Part shown: positions 1 through 15,779 of the stretch, piece after piece
Layout of the letters: the number at the start of each line of letters is the position of its first letter
How positions within the stretch are numbered: the stretch's first letter is position 1
The notes under the pieces: model-generated
What the model was told of the DNA's origin: nothing
Database searches by the model: none
Seen by the model: the letters and a program-made list of their open reading frames with translations, nothing else
Program-made: the position numbers and the translations under genes
Assembly (NCBI GenBank): GCA_009760855.2
Contig: WPIO01000008.1
Coordinates: 8,630,001 to 8,694,000, forward strand
Direction of reading: 5' to 3'
Length of the DNA: 64,000 nucleotides
Source: Cristatella mucedo
Taxonomy: Eukaryota; Bryozoa; Phylactolaemata; Cristatellidae

Positions 1-132
1 AACTACAAAATAGACCGTTTCGTTTGCTTACAGACCCTCAGCTAGCTCGACTCGTGCATTCGCTTCTCTACGAGACCTGAAGATGCTAAATACGCACAAT
101 CCATCTAGGGTAGCCTAGGAGCACGAACCATT

Positions 133-292
133 ATCCTTATTATCTGATTTACCAGCCTCATTTGTATAGCAACAGACCAGCCTTAACGGCTATCGCCACC
201 GCTGGCAGTCGGCAATAGAAGATTGCCTAGGGCAGGATTTGAACCCACGACCTCGGTAGCCAAGAGCAAGCATCTTATCTCCTGGGGTTATA
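133..292 (-). mobile_element. SINE family 2 copy
   Basis: On the minus strand: an ACCGAGGTCGTGGGTTCAAAT B-box region, a conserved GCGGTGGCGATAG middle, and an ATACAAATGAGGCTGGTAAATC end. The same order of blocks recurs at 750-935, 32498-32668 and 44425-44620. Confidence 0.55.
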
Positions 293-454
293 CGTGTTAT
301 GTAGCTAACGACTAAATTTGACGGATTTGTGGAGAGGTCTCGTCGTGCGATGGGAAAAAGGCAAGACAAAAAACTGTAACCTAAGCTAGATTTCTGTCGC
401 ACGATCGCTTTAAATAGTGCTTTGAGATAACAGATTACATAACTTCGAGCAACC

Positions 455-560
455 CTTGGGATTGGCTATCGCTTCTACGCTGATAATACCCAGCTGCACT
501 TGCAGATGCTTACAACCAGATGCCTAGATCGCGTTGAGCAAGCTTATAACCGAAGGAATC
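455..560 (+). mobile_element. LINE reverse-transcriptase fragment (FYADN type)
   Basis: Translates to IGYRFYADNTQLHLQM, a motif-C block of a CR1/L2-like reverse transcriptase in which the second catalytic Asp is replaced by Asn. It matches 2102-2154. A dead fragment. Confidence 0.6.
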
Positions 561-749
561 ATTGACGAGGCACTGTCGCCCGCGATGGTCAGCAAAGCCA
601 AAGACCTAGGATAAGGGATTACTATGAAACAACGCCTCGTCGAAATGAGACGACCCCCATCTACTCCCTAATGATCGCAGGTACTGCCAGAAGGGGATGA
701 TTAACCAATTTTTTCGGGTAAGCATGGCCTCAGGGATACATAGGACCAG

Positions 750-935
750 CCCAGAGCAGTGATAACACACTAGGTAAGGTTTTCGCTTTTCACGACCTCT
801 GTCCCGAGGTCATGGCGTTCGAATATTGCGGTGGGCGATTCTTTATTGTATCTGCAAGCGGTGGTGATAGCCTCGGAGGGTCTTCTTTCGCAATCCAAAA
901 GAGACTGTTAAATCGGCTAGTTTTTTAGGCCTTTC
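750..935 (+). mobile_element. SINE family 2 copy
   Basis: Degenerate tRNA-like head, CCGAGGTCATGGCGTTCGAA B-box, then GCGGTGGTGATAGCC and a GAGACTGTTAAATCGGCTAG end. Confidence 0.5.
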
Positions 936-1384
936 CCCACCTTCGCTGAGTGCAGCAAACGTGCAGTGATTGGCGGACAGGCGTGGCAGTCATTGTGTGA
1001 CCTGCCAGCGCTCTGAGCCTATTGCACGATACATCGCTATCCCAGAGCACCCAGCATTACTGTCATCCGGTTAGGCTAGTCTCCTGTCAGATATCCAGAG
1101 TTTGTAAACAGCTTCTAAAAAAAGATAAGCTCTGCAGAAGACACGGCCGATCATTCGGTCGGCGGGCAGCTTGGTCGGAATATAGGAGCCTCAAGTCGCT
1201 GCCATAAGGAAAACTAGTGTCCACGTATTTCATAAAGTCACGGGAAATTTACGTGCTCACTCTGCATGCATTCCTTAGCGGACAGAGTTATAATGGCGAC
1301 AAAGGAATCAAAACTAGATAATCGCAGATTTAGATAATTGAGTGGCAATGTTATCGAGTTGTCAGAGAAACTTCCATTGGAATT

Positions 1385-2061
1385 AAAACGACACCCTCCA
1401 CTGAAATCGCTCTCCTCCGTGCGACCGTCGAAGCAGCGACGATGATGGTAGGGTAGCCCTAGTCCTGCTGGATCTGTCATCAGCGCTTGACACAATTGAT
1501 CACGATACCCTACTGGAATGGTTGGGAACAACGATGGGTCTGGCAGATGAGATGCTGGCATGGTTCAAATCTCACTTGTCCGAACGTGTTCAATCCGTGT
1601 CGTGTGGTTGTCACGTCTGATTCAGCTGACCAATGAAGTTCCACTTGGGTCTTACGCTGTTCTGTAACCTTAAATCCTTTGGAGACCATGCATTTAGTTC
1701 GTATGCTCCTAAATCCTGGAACGCCCTCCCGACCTGCGTCAGAACATCCCCTGACCTGACCACATTTAAAAGGAACTTAAAAACACACCTATTTAGGACA
1801 GCATTTAGTGGGTCCCTGTGATTCGTCCTTGATGTGCTTATGCGTGCTGACACTGTGCATGATGCCACTAACCACATTTGCATGCTGACCCTGTGCATGT
1901 CAACCCTAACCATATTATTCATTTTGTTTGTTTTTCAAGCATAATTTTACTTACCATTCAATTGCATTTCACTTTGCAGCAAATGTAAAGCGCCTAGAAA
2001 GAGATTAAGTTCTCTGAGTGCGCTTTATCAAGTGCATTATTATTATTATTATTATTATTCT
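1385..2061 (+). mobile_element. LINE A: CR1/L2-like fragment with internal deletion
   Basis: Reverse-transcriptase blocks read ALVLLDLSSALDTIDHDTLL (motif A, from 1453) and a decayed GVPQGS block (EVPLGS, about 1634). The sequence then jumps to the C-terminal FGDHAFSSYAPKSWNALP, the 3' UTR, the hairpin and an (ATT)n tail. Several hundred bases between motif B and the C-terminus are missing, and frames are broken. Jockey-superclade assignment rests on the RT and C-terminal motifs. Confidence 0.8.
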
Positions 2062-2094
2062 GTATTTTTACTAAACAACTGGGAAAAGCGATCA

Positions 2095-3276
2095 GGGCCC
2101 TTGGGATCGGCTATCGCTTCTACACTGATAATACCCAGCTGCACTTGCAGATGCAAACACAATCTAGGCTTTCACTTCTATGCGGATGACACTCAGTTGT
2201 ATCTTTGCTTTAATCCCTCCCAGCATTCGAGCACCTCGAATTCTCTCAACTCACTTGCTGCATGCATTGATGACATCCGCACATGGATGGCAGAAAATTT
2301 TCTAAAACTAAACGATGATAAAACTAACTTACTAGTTATGGGCAAACCCAGTGTGATTCACAAATTGGAAAGGCTGACGCTCAAAATTGGCTCTGCCTGC
2401 ATATCTCCTGCTGAATCAGCTTGAAATTTAGGTGTGATATTCCAAAGCGACCACTCGTTAGACGACAATATCAGCTCCACAGTCAAATCCGCCTATTTTC
2501 AGCTTCATAACATTGCTCAAATTTGGGCTTGTTTAGATAAGGATACCACGTCCAAGTTGGTCCATGCATTCGTGACATCCCGTCTCGACTTCGGCAACTC
2601 ACTGCTTACTGGCCTACCAGCATGTGCGATCAGGCGATTGCAGCTGGTGCAAAACTCGGCAGCTAGACTTGTCTGTCGTGAGCGTAGCAGATACCGCATT
2701 ACACCACTTCTCGCCGACCTGCACTGGCTACCAGTCAAGCAACGGATTGACTTCAAGGTTTTGTCGCTCACTTTTAGGTCACCTCATTCTTTGGCTCCAG
2801 CCTATCTCTCAGATATACTCCCCCATCAGGCCAAGCATCGTACCACGCGCTTTTCGGAATCCAACAGTCTACCAATACCTCGTACAAACCTCAAATCCTG
2901 TGGAGACCGTGCATTTAATTCGTATGCTCCCAAAGCCTGGAGCTCCCTCCCGACCTGCGTCAGAAAATCCCCTGACTTGATGACATTTAAAAAGAACTTA
3001 AAACACACACCTATTTAGGACAGCATTTAGTGGGTCCCTGTGATTCGTCCTTGATGTGCTTATGCGTGCTGACACTGTGCATGCTGCCACTTTCACATTC
3101 GCATGCTGACCGTGTGCATGTCACCCCTAGCCATGTTATTCATTTTGCTTGTTTATTAAGCATGATATTACTCACCGTTCCATCGCATTTCCATTTGCAG
3201 TAAATGTAAAGCGCCTAGAGAGATTGAATTCTCTGAGGGCGCTTTATCAAGTGCATTATTCTTATTACTATTACTT
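2095..3276 (+). mobile_element. LINE B: CR1/L2-like, RT motif C to 3' end
   Basis: Begins with 60 bp of the FYADN-type fragment, then switches to a different copy reading FHFYADDTQLYL (intact YADD). It continues through HAFVTSRLDFGNSLLTGLPA, LHWLPVKQRIDFKVLSLTF and APKAWSSLPTCV, with one stop near 2424. The 3' UTR, hairpin (3206-3247) and an imperfect ATT tail follow. 5' truncated; no endonuclease domain. Confidence 0.85.
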
Positions 3277-3919
3277 GTCATATAAGCCATCGGAATCTGT
3301 TTGCAGCAATCATAAGCTCAGTACATTACGTGCAAGTGGTAAAGTCCGCTCCCGCTTCGTGGAAGTGTGAGTTCATCATAAAGAAGGGGGTCCTTAAATA
3401 CCTGTCAGGGAAGCTGACGTCGGCGTCCTGCTGCCTTTTTGTCCTGCTACCTTTGTGTCCGGCTGCCTTTAAGTAACGCAGAAAAAACTGCTGCATGGCA
3501 CACGGTAAATAGCTGGACCAATGATGGCTCATGACACAGGAATCACTCTCTCATAAACCAAGGACGGCAAAGGCAAGGGACCGCGTAGTGGGTGTGGAAA
3601 TGGCCGCGGCTTGGCGCTAATTGTTACAAGCACTGCTGCTGACTGCAATACAGCTACCGATAACGTGAATGCTTGGCTTTGTAGACATTCGACATTGGAT
3701 GTCGGCCTTCTTCTTTAAGCCGAACAACAACACAAATTGAACTCCTACTCACAGGGTACCCCAATAGTGCGCCTAGAATAAGAGAATTTGCTATTTCCTA
3801 ATTGGTGATGCTGTCGTGCGACCATCGCCATGTCATCGGAATTGAAAGTGCTCTATTTGATAGCAGCTTTAATTTTGAAGGCTTCACTAGGAATCGCGCC
3901 AACACGTTCGTTCACTGTC

Positions 3920-4040
3920 TAAGTCAAGGGGATCTAACACAGTTGTTTGCTAAAATTATAACCATTTCTTGGGTTATGTCTAGGCTTTACTACTGCAATT
4001 TTATTTTGGCAGGACTACTAAAAAACATTATGCCTCTGTA
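3920..4040 (+). mobile_element. Decayed LINE fragment
   Basis: A short stretch reading VMSRLYYCNFILAGLLKN parallels VTSRLDFCNSLLAGLPA of the main LINE family. Old and isolated. Confidence 0.45.
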
Positions 4041-5525
4041 GCCAAGTTTCAGGGGTCAGAGGCTAGTTCCCGCCAAACCCCGCCGTACTCCGGACACGCT
4101 GCCGCTCGCCATGCCGCTGAGCTAGGGTAAAACGAGCGGCTATCATGTTAAACCTCTTTATAATAACGCATGCGCCAACAACAACAGGGGAACTAAACAA
4201 GTCTACAGGGAGGGTCCTAAACAAAGCACACTATAGGGGCGCCAGACGACGCAGCAAGCTCGAACAAACGTGTTAGTTGGTCAGTCGGCTTCCACCGTCA
4301 CACTGACGCCGGCCTCTGTCAAACCAGTACAAGCGTACGCCGTACAAGACCCGGCTAGCTGAGTATTCTGGGATAGACGGAGCAGACGTCCACAACAATC
4401 GAGAGCTCCGGCCGTAAGACGCCAACACACCGGGGGGGGGATCACGAACAAGCTACACGGGGAACGCGAAACATACAAGTCTCAACAAAGAGCGTGCTAC
4501 CCAGCTCCGCTCGGGCCTTGGGTACCCGTCGCCTTGCGTGCATGGCCGCATCACCGGAGCACGCCTGCAACCATCCAGGTGCATAACTCGGCGAGACCGG
4601 GAGCCTCCAAAAAACGAATTACTCGGCCAACTTCTCCTACCCAAGAGCCCCGGTGACCTCACGTCACCGCACATCCGGCCTAGCCCAAGGTGCGATCCCG
4701 GCCTAGCCGCTGACCCTCATTACAGCCATCCGGTCCCAGCCAACCGAACCTAGCCTACGTACACCTCGGCCGCAAGTGATGAATATGGCTGTAAGTTTAC
4801 TAAATTATTCCTAGCAGTTCATCCGTGTGTCTTTGCTGAAGGAGCTTCGATGACTTACATTCGATCAACTTGATTCCGAGCGAAATTCTGATTCTGACCC
4901 GCAAGGACGGCCAAAGCTTTACTACTTCGTACGTAGCTGAACAGCTGAACCAGTTTCGCCGCAACCTCATCATGCCCTCAAGTCCTCTATAGGCAGCAAT
5001 TTAGCTGTCCTAATCCTACGCTGCTTAAGAGTAAATTTTAAAACAATAGTGAGAAAATTAGTCTGACGATCAAATGACTTCTCAGAGCACCTCTCAAAAG
5101 TAAAAAAAAGGTTACTCTTGACATTCGTGCTTCATGTCCACTGACCGTTGGAACCAGTCTTGATTCCAGCAATATCGAATATAGGACCCAGAAGTTTATG
5201 TTTCTGCAAAAAACAAGATGAGCCAGATGAGGAACGCAGCAGAGCAGGCATAAGGGCTCCGGCCAAACCTAAGCTAACTCCCAAAGCTGAGGGTCAAAGC
5301 TGGTCCACAAGATGATGACGGTGGAGCAGTAGATATTATCCCGAACGCATTCTCCCGCCCCGCTGGAGGGCTCGCCAGCAGCTCGACATCAATACAGTTG
5401 ATATTGGAGCAATGACTTCGTTCAATACGTCTCTAGCTGGGTACCAGCCTTTTTTTAAAATAAATGGTTAACAGTTAAAGGTCGACTGAGTCTCAACATT
5501 AATTAGCCTTTTTTATAGAGCTGCA
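4041..5525. other. No recognised gene
   Basis: GC-rich, CpG-containing sequence at 4050-4770, then ordinary sequence. Short open frames only; no domain or splice pattern seen. Confidence 0.6.
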
Positions 5526-5561
5526 GGATCGTCGCCGCCGCAGCTGCGGCGGCGACGATCC
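5526..5561. repeat. Perfect 36-bp palindrome
   Basis: Two 18-bp arms, GGATCGTCGCCGCCGCAG and its exact reverse complement, meet with no spacer. GC-rich, in a CpG-dense stretch. Confidence 0.9.
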
Positions 5562-7310
5562 CTCTCGCAGAATGACGCAAACGATTGCCCGCTGCAGGAC
5601 TCGAATCCGCGGCGAAATGAGTCGTAGCGAAATGCGGTCGGGCACATTGCCCCTCTGCTATGCACAGAGCGGACGGGAGAGCAGGAGAGCACCGGAGAGC
5701 TCTCCTGCACTTCCAACGGGAGAGCGGAAGAGCACTTCCGAGATTCGAGCCTTCGACGCGCAGCATTGCTGCACTTCTCCAGAGGAAGGCAACGCGCACT
5801 TTTCTTTACGAGCCTTTGGGACAGCGAGTCTCTGGGTGCAGCTGCCTTCAATAAAAATAGAGGAAGAATCTCATTTCTTTACTAGATACGGTCTCAAGGC
5901 AATTTCGGATCACGCAAGTTCGACGCAGAGGCGCAGAGAATTAAGAAAACAGGGCTCGCTAAATAGGGTTCGCTAAAAGTGAATCTCACGCCGACGCGTT
6001 TTATACGCACTGAGTTTTATTGAACGGATTCGGGGCTGAGCCGGAGCCGTTATTTCGTTTAGAAAGGCTGGCGTTCTTATTTTCTTTTGGGTGTGCGAGC
6101 TAAGAAGGACGGCTTAGCAGTGCAAATCGCACCTTTCAGGGTCCGACTGCAAATGGAGGCCGCCAGGCTTGTCAGTATTCGCCGCCGAGGCATTGCGGCA
6201 GCGAGTCCTTGATATTCAGCGCGCCAAAGCGAGCTCACCGATTGTAGCCGGTGGCGAGTTTGACGGCGTCGCGACCGACGCCGAATGAGCACGGCGATTG
6301 AATTGTATCCTACTCGAGCTCCTCTGGACATTTTTACCGTTCTTTTGACCTCACTTTCCCCAGCAAGCGCTGCGAGCTACGGCGTTGTCGCACGGTCAGA
6401 ACGGTTGGTAGTGATATCTGTGTTAAACATTTTTTTTAACTCTTCCACCGCGAGAAGATTAATTACTTAATCAACTACTGACTAGCTACAGTCTCAGGGC
6501 GATTGCCGCGCCACCCGCTGCCGCCGGCTCAGGAGCCGGTTCCGCTCGCTAGAGCGCTCCTCGTTGAGACCAATCGGAAGGAGCCTTAGTGAGGAAGCGG
6601 CGATTAATTCGTCGTGTCGCGCGTAGTGAAGGTGAGGCGTCCTCGACGACGGTTTCTGCGGTCGATCGCTTGCTAGCGACGGGCGTTTGCAAGAACAACG
6701 CGACGACAGCGTCCAGCGCTTAGCATATACGCGTAGCTCTATACATGCAGTGATTGGCTGGCCGCTCCTCGCTTCATGCGCCGCTCTAACAATGGCGTCG
6801 CCGCGTGGCTTTCTCGCATAGAATCCTACTAAATGCAAAGGTTAAATATAAATTTAAATTTAAAGCCGCGATACGTCAGTCGATCCGCCATGGCAGAGCT
6901 GCTTACGCCAAAACCGCGGTCCTCAGCGCTATCTTCGTGCGAAATTATTTCCGCGAAACCGTTCGCCCGAGTCTTCAAGAATGAGGCAGGCGGCGAGTGT
7001 GACAGCGAGGAGAGCAACATTCTGCGGTTTGAGCGAAGAAAAAGTCCCGATCGCGAACGCGACATGCACGTCCGAGCGCCGTCGCAGTTCCTTCCGCTAC
7101 AAGTTGCATTAGAATAACTAGAAAAAAATATGCTAATTCTTTATCAGGTGGCCACTCCAAAGAACTCCATCATTGTCATTCGTGTCTTCTGAGGCGGCCG
7201 TCCCCCATACGATAAATTTGGTGGTGGTCAACTAATAGGGAAATTCGGCGGCGTTTCGTCGTCTGGACTGTTTGTGTTGGCTCGGAATGTTTGATATGGT
7301 TTGAGAAGAA
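5562..7310. other. CpG-rich, no recognised gene
   Basis: Several overlapping frames of 60-134 codons on both strands, which is expected where CG content is high. GGAGAGC-type short repeats at 5680-5740. None shows a domain. Confidence 0.55.
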
Positions 7311-7436
7311 GCTCCCAATGAGCCTTCATTGTACCACGTTCAGCGTGCTGAAAATGCTTTTTTTTTTAAAGTCAGCTCCCAATGAGCCTTCATTGTACCA
7401 CGTTCAGCGTGCTGAAAATGCTTTTTTTTAAAGTCA
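7311..7436. repeat. Tandem duplication, 62-64 bp unit
   Basis: Copies at 7311-7374 and 7375-7436 differ only in the length of a T run. Each starts GCTCCCAATGAGCCTTCATT and ends TTTAAAGTCA. Confidence 0.95.
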
Positions 7437-7914
7437 GAAGCCGATTATATACGGAGGCGTAGATGACTGCTTGTCGATTTCATCTTTTCTGTTTTTCGAC
7501 GACCCGTCTCAGCATTTGAGCGACTGTAGAAAGCTTATTCATTTGCGCATGCATGCGTGGCTTAATGCGAAGCTATGTAATAGAAGTTTCAGCCAGGAAA
7601 ATCTAATGTCGCGATCTTCGAGAACTAGCATACGGCGGTTGTTTAATCGGATTTCCATGAAAAAATGAGACTTCCTGCTCTGATTCAACGTAAATTAATT
7701 TCAAACTTTATTCCAAACTACGCTTGCCAGTTTGTGCTCAGCCAAGAGCGCTACCGTGTTTTTATCAAGCACATACAACAGTCAGTCTAACTGAATGCAA
7801 GGCTGACATTAGTGGGTCGGCAGGATAACGCCAGGGATGAGCTGAATAAGTAGCAGTCGAAACCGCTTACGCTCGGATGGTGGACTTGTTCATTGCAAGA
7901 TATGGATGCTATTC

Positions 7915-8045
7915 AACGCCTTGGTTTGGCTCAGCGGTTATGGTGCTCGCCCCGACAACAAGGTCTGGCCGAGGTCATGGGCTTGGACCCCGTGGCATAT
8001 GTGAAGCGCTTGAATAGAGATCAAGTTCTCTTAGGGCTACTGGCG
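7915..8045 (+). mobile_element. SINE family 1 copy (degenerate)
   Basis: Head GGCTCAGCGGTTATGGTGCT, B-box GGTCATGGGCTTGGACCCC, and tail hairpin AGCGCTTGAATAGAGATC...TTCTCTTAGGG. The ATT tail is lost. Confidence 0.65.
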
Positions 8046-8689
8046 TCATCCGTTACCATCTTCATAACTGGTCGTACTGAGGAAGCATCTGGGACTAGTG
8101 TATTGAGCATCTGTTGGCTGTGTATCGAGGAGCAGCTTAAAAAAAATGTTTAACACAGATATCACTACCAACCGCGCATACGCACCGTTGTTGTGGCTTA
8201 TAGAACTTAGTGAGCAGTTTCCACAACTCGTTTGAATAAATAACTATTTTCTAGCCTTTGACTGAGCCTAATTGATGGTTCGATGATGCAAGCATTTAGA
8301 TGGTGTTATTAGCCAACACTGAGCGCTGCGGAGGAGAACCTCATTCACGAAGGAAGGAAACTTATCCGAATAATTATCCTTGTAATGCTAGCGCATTCGC
8401 CGTAATGCAGAATTAGTTCGCAGGACTTCGTAAAATCGCTGGAGCAAACGAGTGCTTTTTTTTGAAAGTTTAGCAATTGTGAAGCTATCGAAGAGGAAAG
8501 AGGAAATAATCCCCAGGTGACGCTGCGTAAGATTAGCTGAAAGACCAGGTGCACAAAAATCGTGGGCAAGGTCAAACTGTTTACTTATCTCGTCTTTAGC
8601 TTTGCTAACCACTTTGAACTAGCTGGTCTTACAAATTTAAGGTATCCTATTTTGAACTCAAAGCCTCAGCAGAGTTAGTGTAGCCTTTC

Positions 8690-8830
8690 CAGCACGTCAT
8701 GCGGTTAAGGTGCTCGCTCCGATCAGTGTCTGACTGAGGTCGTGGGCTCGAGCCCCGAGGCGTATGTGAAGTGCCTGAATAGGGATTAAGTTCTCTTGGG
8801 GCGCTATACAAATGAACTATATTATCTCTC
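8690..8830 (+). mobile_element. SINE family 1 copy
   Basis: GCGGTTAAGGTGCTCGC A-box region, GGTCGTGGGCTCGAGCCCC B-box, then TTAAGTTCTCTTGGGGCGCT and ACAAATGAACTATATTA. Confidence 0.75.
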
Positions 8831-9067
8831 GCTGCAGCAAGATACTGAGAGGTCATGGCCGAGTCAAATTCTTAGCCGCTCGCTATAGTAGCTTAGGAAG
8901 ACTAGAAGGGATGCGCCCGAGTCTGCATAAGGAGAAATGTCGTTGCTTAAGAACAATGAAAGTGAATTCGCATAGGATCCGCGTAGGAAATTCTTCAGTC
9001 AACAGCGGTAATTAAAAGACCTGAGTGCAGGAGGAGAGTGCTGACACCCATGACGCTAGATTAACGT

Positions 9068-9290
9068 ATAATAATAATAATAATAATTCACTTGATAAAG
9101 CGCCCTCAGAGAACTTAATCTCTCTCTAGGCGCTTTAAATTTGCTGTAGAGTGAAATGCAATTGAATGGTAAGTAAAATCATGCTTGAAAAACAAACGAA
9201 ATGAATAATATGGTTAGGGGTGACATGCACAGGGTCAGCATGCAAATGTGGTTAGTGGCAGCATGCACAGTGTCAGCACGCATAAGAACA
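9068..9290 (-). mobile_element. LINE 3' UTR and tail (5' truncated)
   Basis: Minus-strand copy of the main LINE family: the non-coding 3' UTR (GTGCTGACACTGTGCATGC block), the hairpin, and an (ATT)n tail at 9069-9087. No coding part. Directly abuts the R2-type fragment. Confidence 0.8.
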
Positions 9291-10000
9291 TAGCGTGGCA
9301 GAGCTAAGCTTTGTCCGCCGTCTGAATCAAAGTAAGAATGATATGGCCACCTTGCCAGAAGGACACAGACACGACGTTGAATTTCTTGAATTTGAAACAA
9401 ACCTAGCCAAGTCACCACTAAGCGGCGGCTACCCGCGCCTCCCGGTTCAGGAGCAGGAACCGCACGGCTCCCAACACGGAAATAGCGTCCAAGACGCTCA
9501 GCCGCCGCAACGCTATCTGGTCCTGCTCGCAATGCCAAGGACAGCCAGGCAGGTTTTATAATCCGTTTACCAGCCACCCAGGGCACCGACCACGAAGGGC
9601 CTCACCACTGCCGACCGGTAGCCAGCAGTCAGGAAAGACAGGTGCCATGGCCTCGTACTTGACGATCTTTTCCGGGCCGCCACCACCAGGGCATCCTTGC
9701 TGCCGCCAAACGGCACCGTTACGTCGACTGTGACCGCGTCGGTGCCGTTGTCGATGACCAGGTCAAGATAGAGAGCCGGACTCCCGGCGAGCGGGAAGGC
9801 GCGACCTGCTGAGAGGCAGGAGATCGCGGTGGCCAGAAGAACCCCGATTAGGCCACCCAGAACCAGGTTGTGGCGAGCCGTTATCGCTTGCAGCATCGGC
9901 CGGCAGTGGCTTAGGCCGTGACAGATGGTCTCAGTCTCAATGCGGCAAAGGCGGCAGTTGGTGGCCGTTCCGGGGTATGACAATGCTGTTCTTGCCGAGC
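9290..10000 (-). mobile_element. R2/NeSL-type LINE C-terminus
   Basis: On the minus strand the frame reads CRLCRIETETICHGLSHC (9956-9903), the CX2CX8HX4C knuckle found after the RT of site-specific LINEs. Downstream, LDLVIDNGTDAVTVDVTVPF resembles the restriction-like endonuclease core, and GALGGW resembles the usual C-terminal GALGSW. It is 5' truncated and distinct from the CR1/L2-like copies. The clade assignment rests on motifs only. Confidence 0.6.
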
Positions 10001-10140
10001 TGGTTTGGTCCAGCGGTCGAGGTGCTCGCCCCCGACCAAGGTCTGGCTGAGGTCGTGGGCTCGAGCCCGGAGGCATATGTGAAGCGCCTGAATAGAGATT
10101 AAGTTCTCTTGGGGCGCTATGCAAATGAATTATTTATTTA
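9996..10140 (+). mobile_element. SINE family 1 copy
   Basis: Starts GAGCTGGTTTGGTCCAGCGG, B-box GGTCGTGGGCTCGAGCCC, full tail hairpin, and ends in an ATTTATTTATG tract. Confidence 0.8.
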
Positions 10141-10241
10141 TGTTCTTGAACCGGGAGGCCCCGGTAGCATCCGCGACCCCGGCAGGGCAGGGCACCACCG
10201 GCTAATGTATAGATACAAGTTAAAAAGTTTAAATACATTTT

Positions 10242-14379
<4,138 letters not shown>

Positions 14380-14960
14380 TCACCTCTCTATAGATGTACA
14401 TTGTAGATACGTAGGTAGGCGTGCGTAAGATAACAGTAGGGCCAGAGTCGAGTGACATAACCATATAGTTAACGTGCTTCTTGCTTGGGAGCCAGTGCAG
14501 GTCGATAAGAAGTGGTATGACGTAGAAGTTGCCATGCTCCCGACAGACAGGCTGAGATGCAGAGTTTTTCAGCGACTGTAAGAGTCTCGTGGGGTTTACA
14601 CGTAGAATTACCAGATTACTGTAGTCTCGATGGGATTCCACTAATTCTCGGACCAGCTGGGCTGTTGTATTCTTATCTAAGCAAGTTCGATGTTTGCCGT
14701 TGTCATCTTGTAAGAGGACATTGACAATCCATGCAAAGGCTGCAGGAGATATTCTGGAAGAGCTCATTTAGAGGGCGGAACTATCTAGTTTTGCAATGAA
14801 GCCAGATTTAGCGATTAATATCAAACCGGTTTTATCGCCATTTGATTTGAGAAATTTTGCTATAATGAAAGTGTACACGTTAATCTTACTAGCTGCTCGG
14901 GAGCTGAGAAATCTGAGAGAAGAGATGCTGGAAAGCAGAGAAGGACACATGCACAATGCA
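14380..14960 (-). mobile_element. Old LINE copy
   Basis: Minus-strand frames read FLKSNGDKTGLILIAK (compare FLKLNDDKTNLLVMGK in LINE B), CLDKNTTAQLVRELVESHRD, SASQPVCREH and IDLHWLPSKKHVNYMVMSL. Much more diverged than the other copies. Confidence 0.6.
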
Positions 14961-15779
14961 ATTGTGTGTCACATGCATAGCGTTGAGAGCATCCATTATG
15001 CTTGGTTAGTGCATGGGCAAGAGGGAGAGCAAAAATGCGAACAAATGAAATGAACTTAGGCGGTTTTGCTAGTGTCACTAGTCACAGTCATAGACAGTAG
15101 TCACTCGTGCGAGTGTCTTTCATAACAACGTTTATATTTCAGGATTCACCAGCACTTTTACATAATATAGGAGTGCGAGAAAGCAGAGTACTATAGCCTT
15201 TTTTCTTTGAGTAGAATAATTATAAATGCCGAAAGATTATCTATTAATGCTGGAGACATAGACAGCCGGACTAAAACAGGAGGAAGCGTCAGGGCTAATA
15301 GCACGCATGCACGCATTGCTCCCAGCCTCTCTTTGTTGGTTTCGGGCAACAAAACCACCAGCAAAGCTCCAGTACCACGAGGGAAGCCTGTGGCTGAAAT
15401 TGAGGCGAAGACTGGAAATTCTATATTAAGAGCTTTGTCGATCAGCATTCAATCGCCTGCGAGTTGGCGATAAATGCTCACCCACTCGTAGTGCGACAGC
15501 TGCGGCTAGTGTGATGTGTTTTGCTGTGCTAAGGGCTAGCTAGGCTGCACGGAGTGTGACGTCTGTTCAGGCTTGCCATTTGTCATACGGGGAAGCCCTC
15601 TGCTGAATCAGCGTGGAAATAAATTAGAATTTTTGATAATCTCTGGCTGGACGCCGAGCCTCAGCCCAAAGAAGAGATGCAACCTCAAAGTTTTTCAACG
15701 TCATTTTAATGGTCGGAGCCTAGATTTACGTCTAATTGGGCTTGATCCACGAGCAGTATAGCCTTGCAGTGCACAATCG

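Noticed and set aside
2434-3018. A 194-codon protein-coding gene
   Set aside because: It is the C-terminal part of a 5'-truncated LINE; several near-identical copies occur in the window.
9567-10124. A host gene on the minus strand
   Set aside because: The CX2CX8HX4C and endonuclease-like motifs place it in a retrotransposon end.
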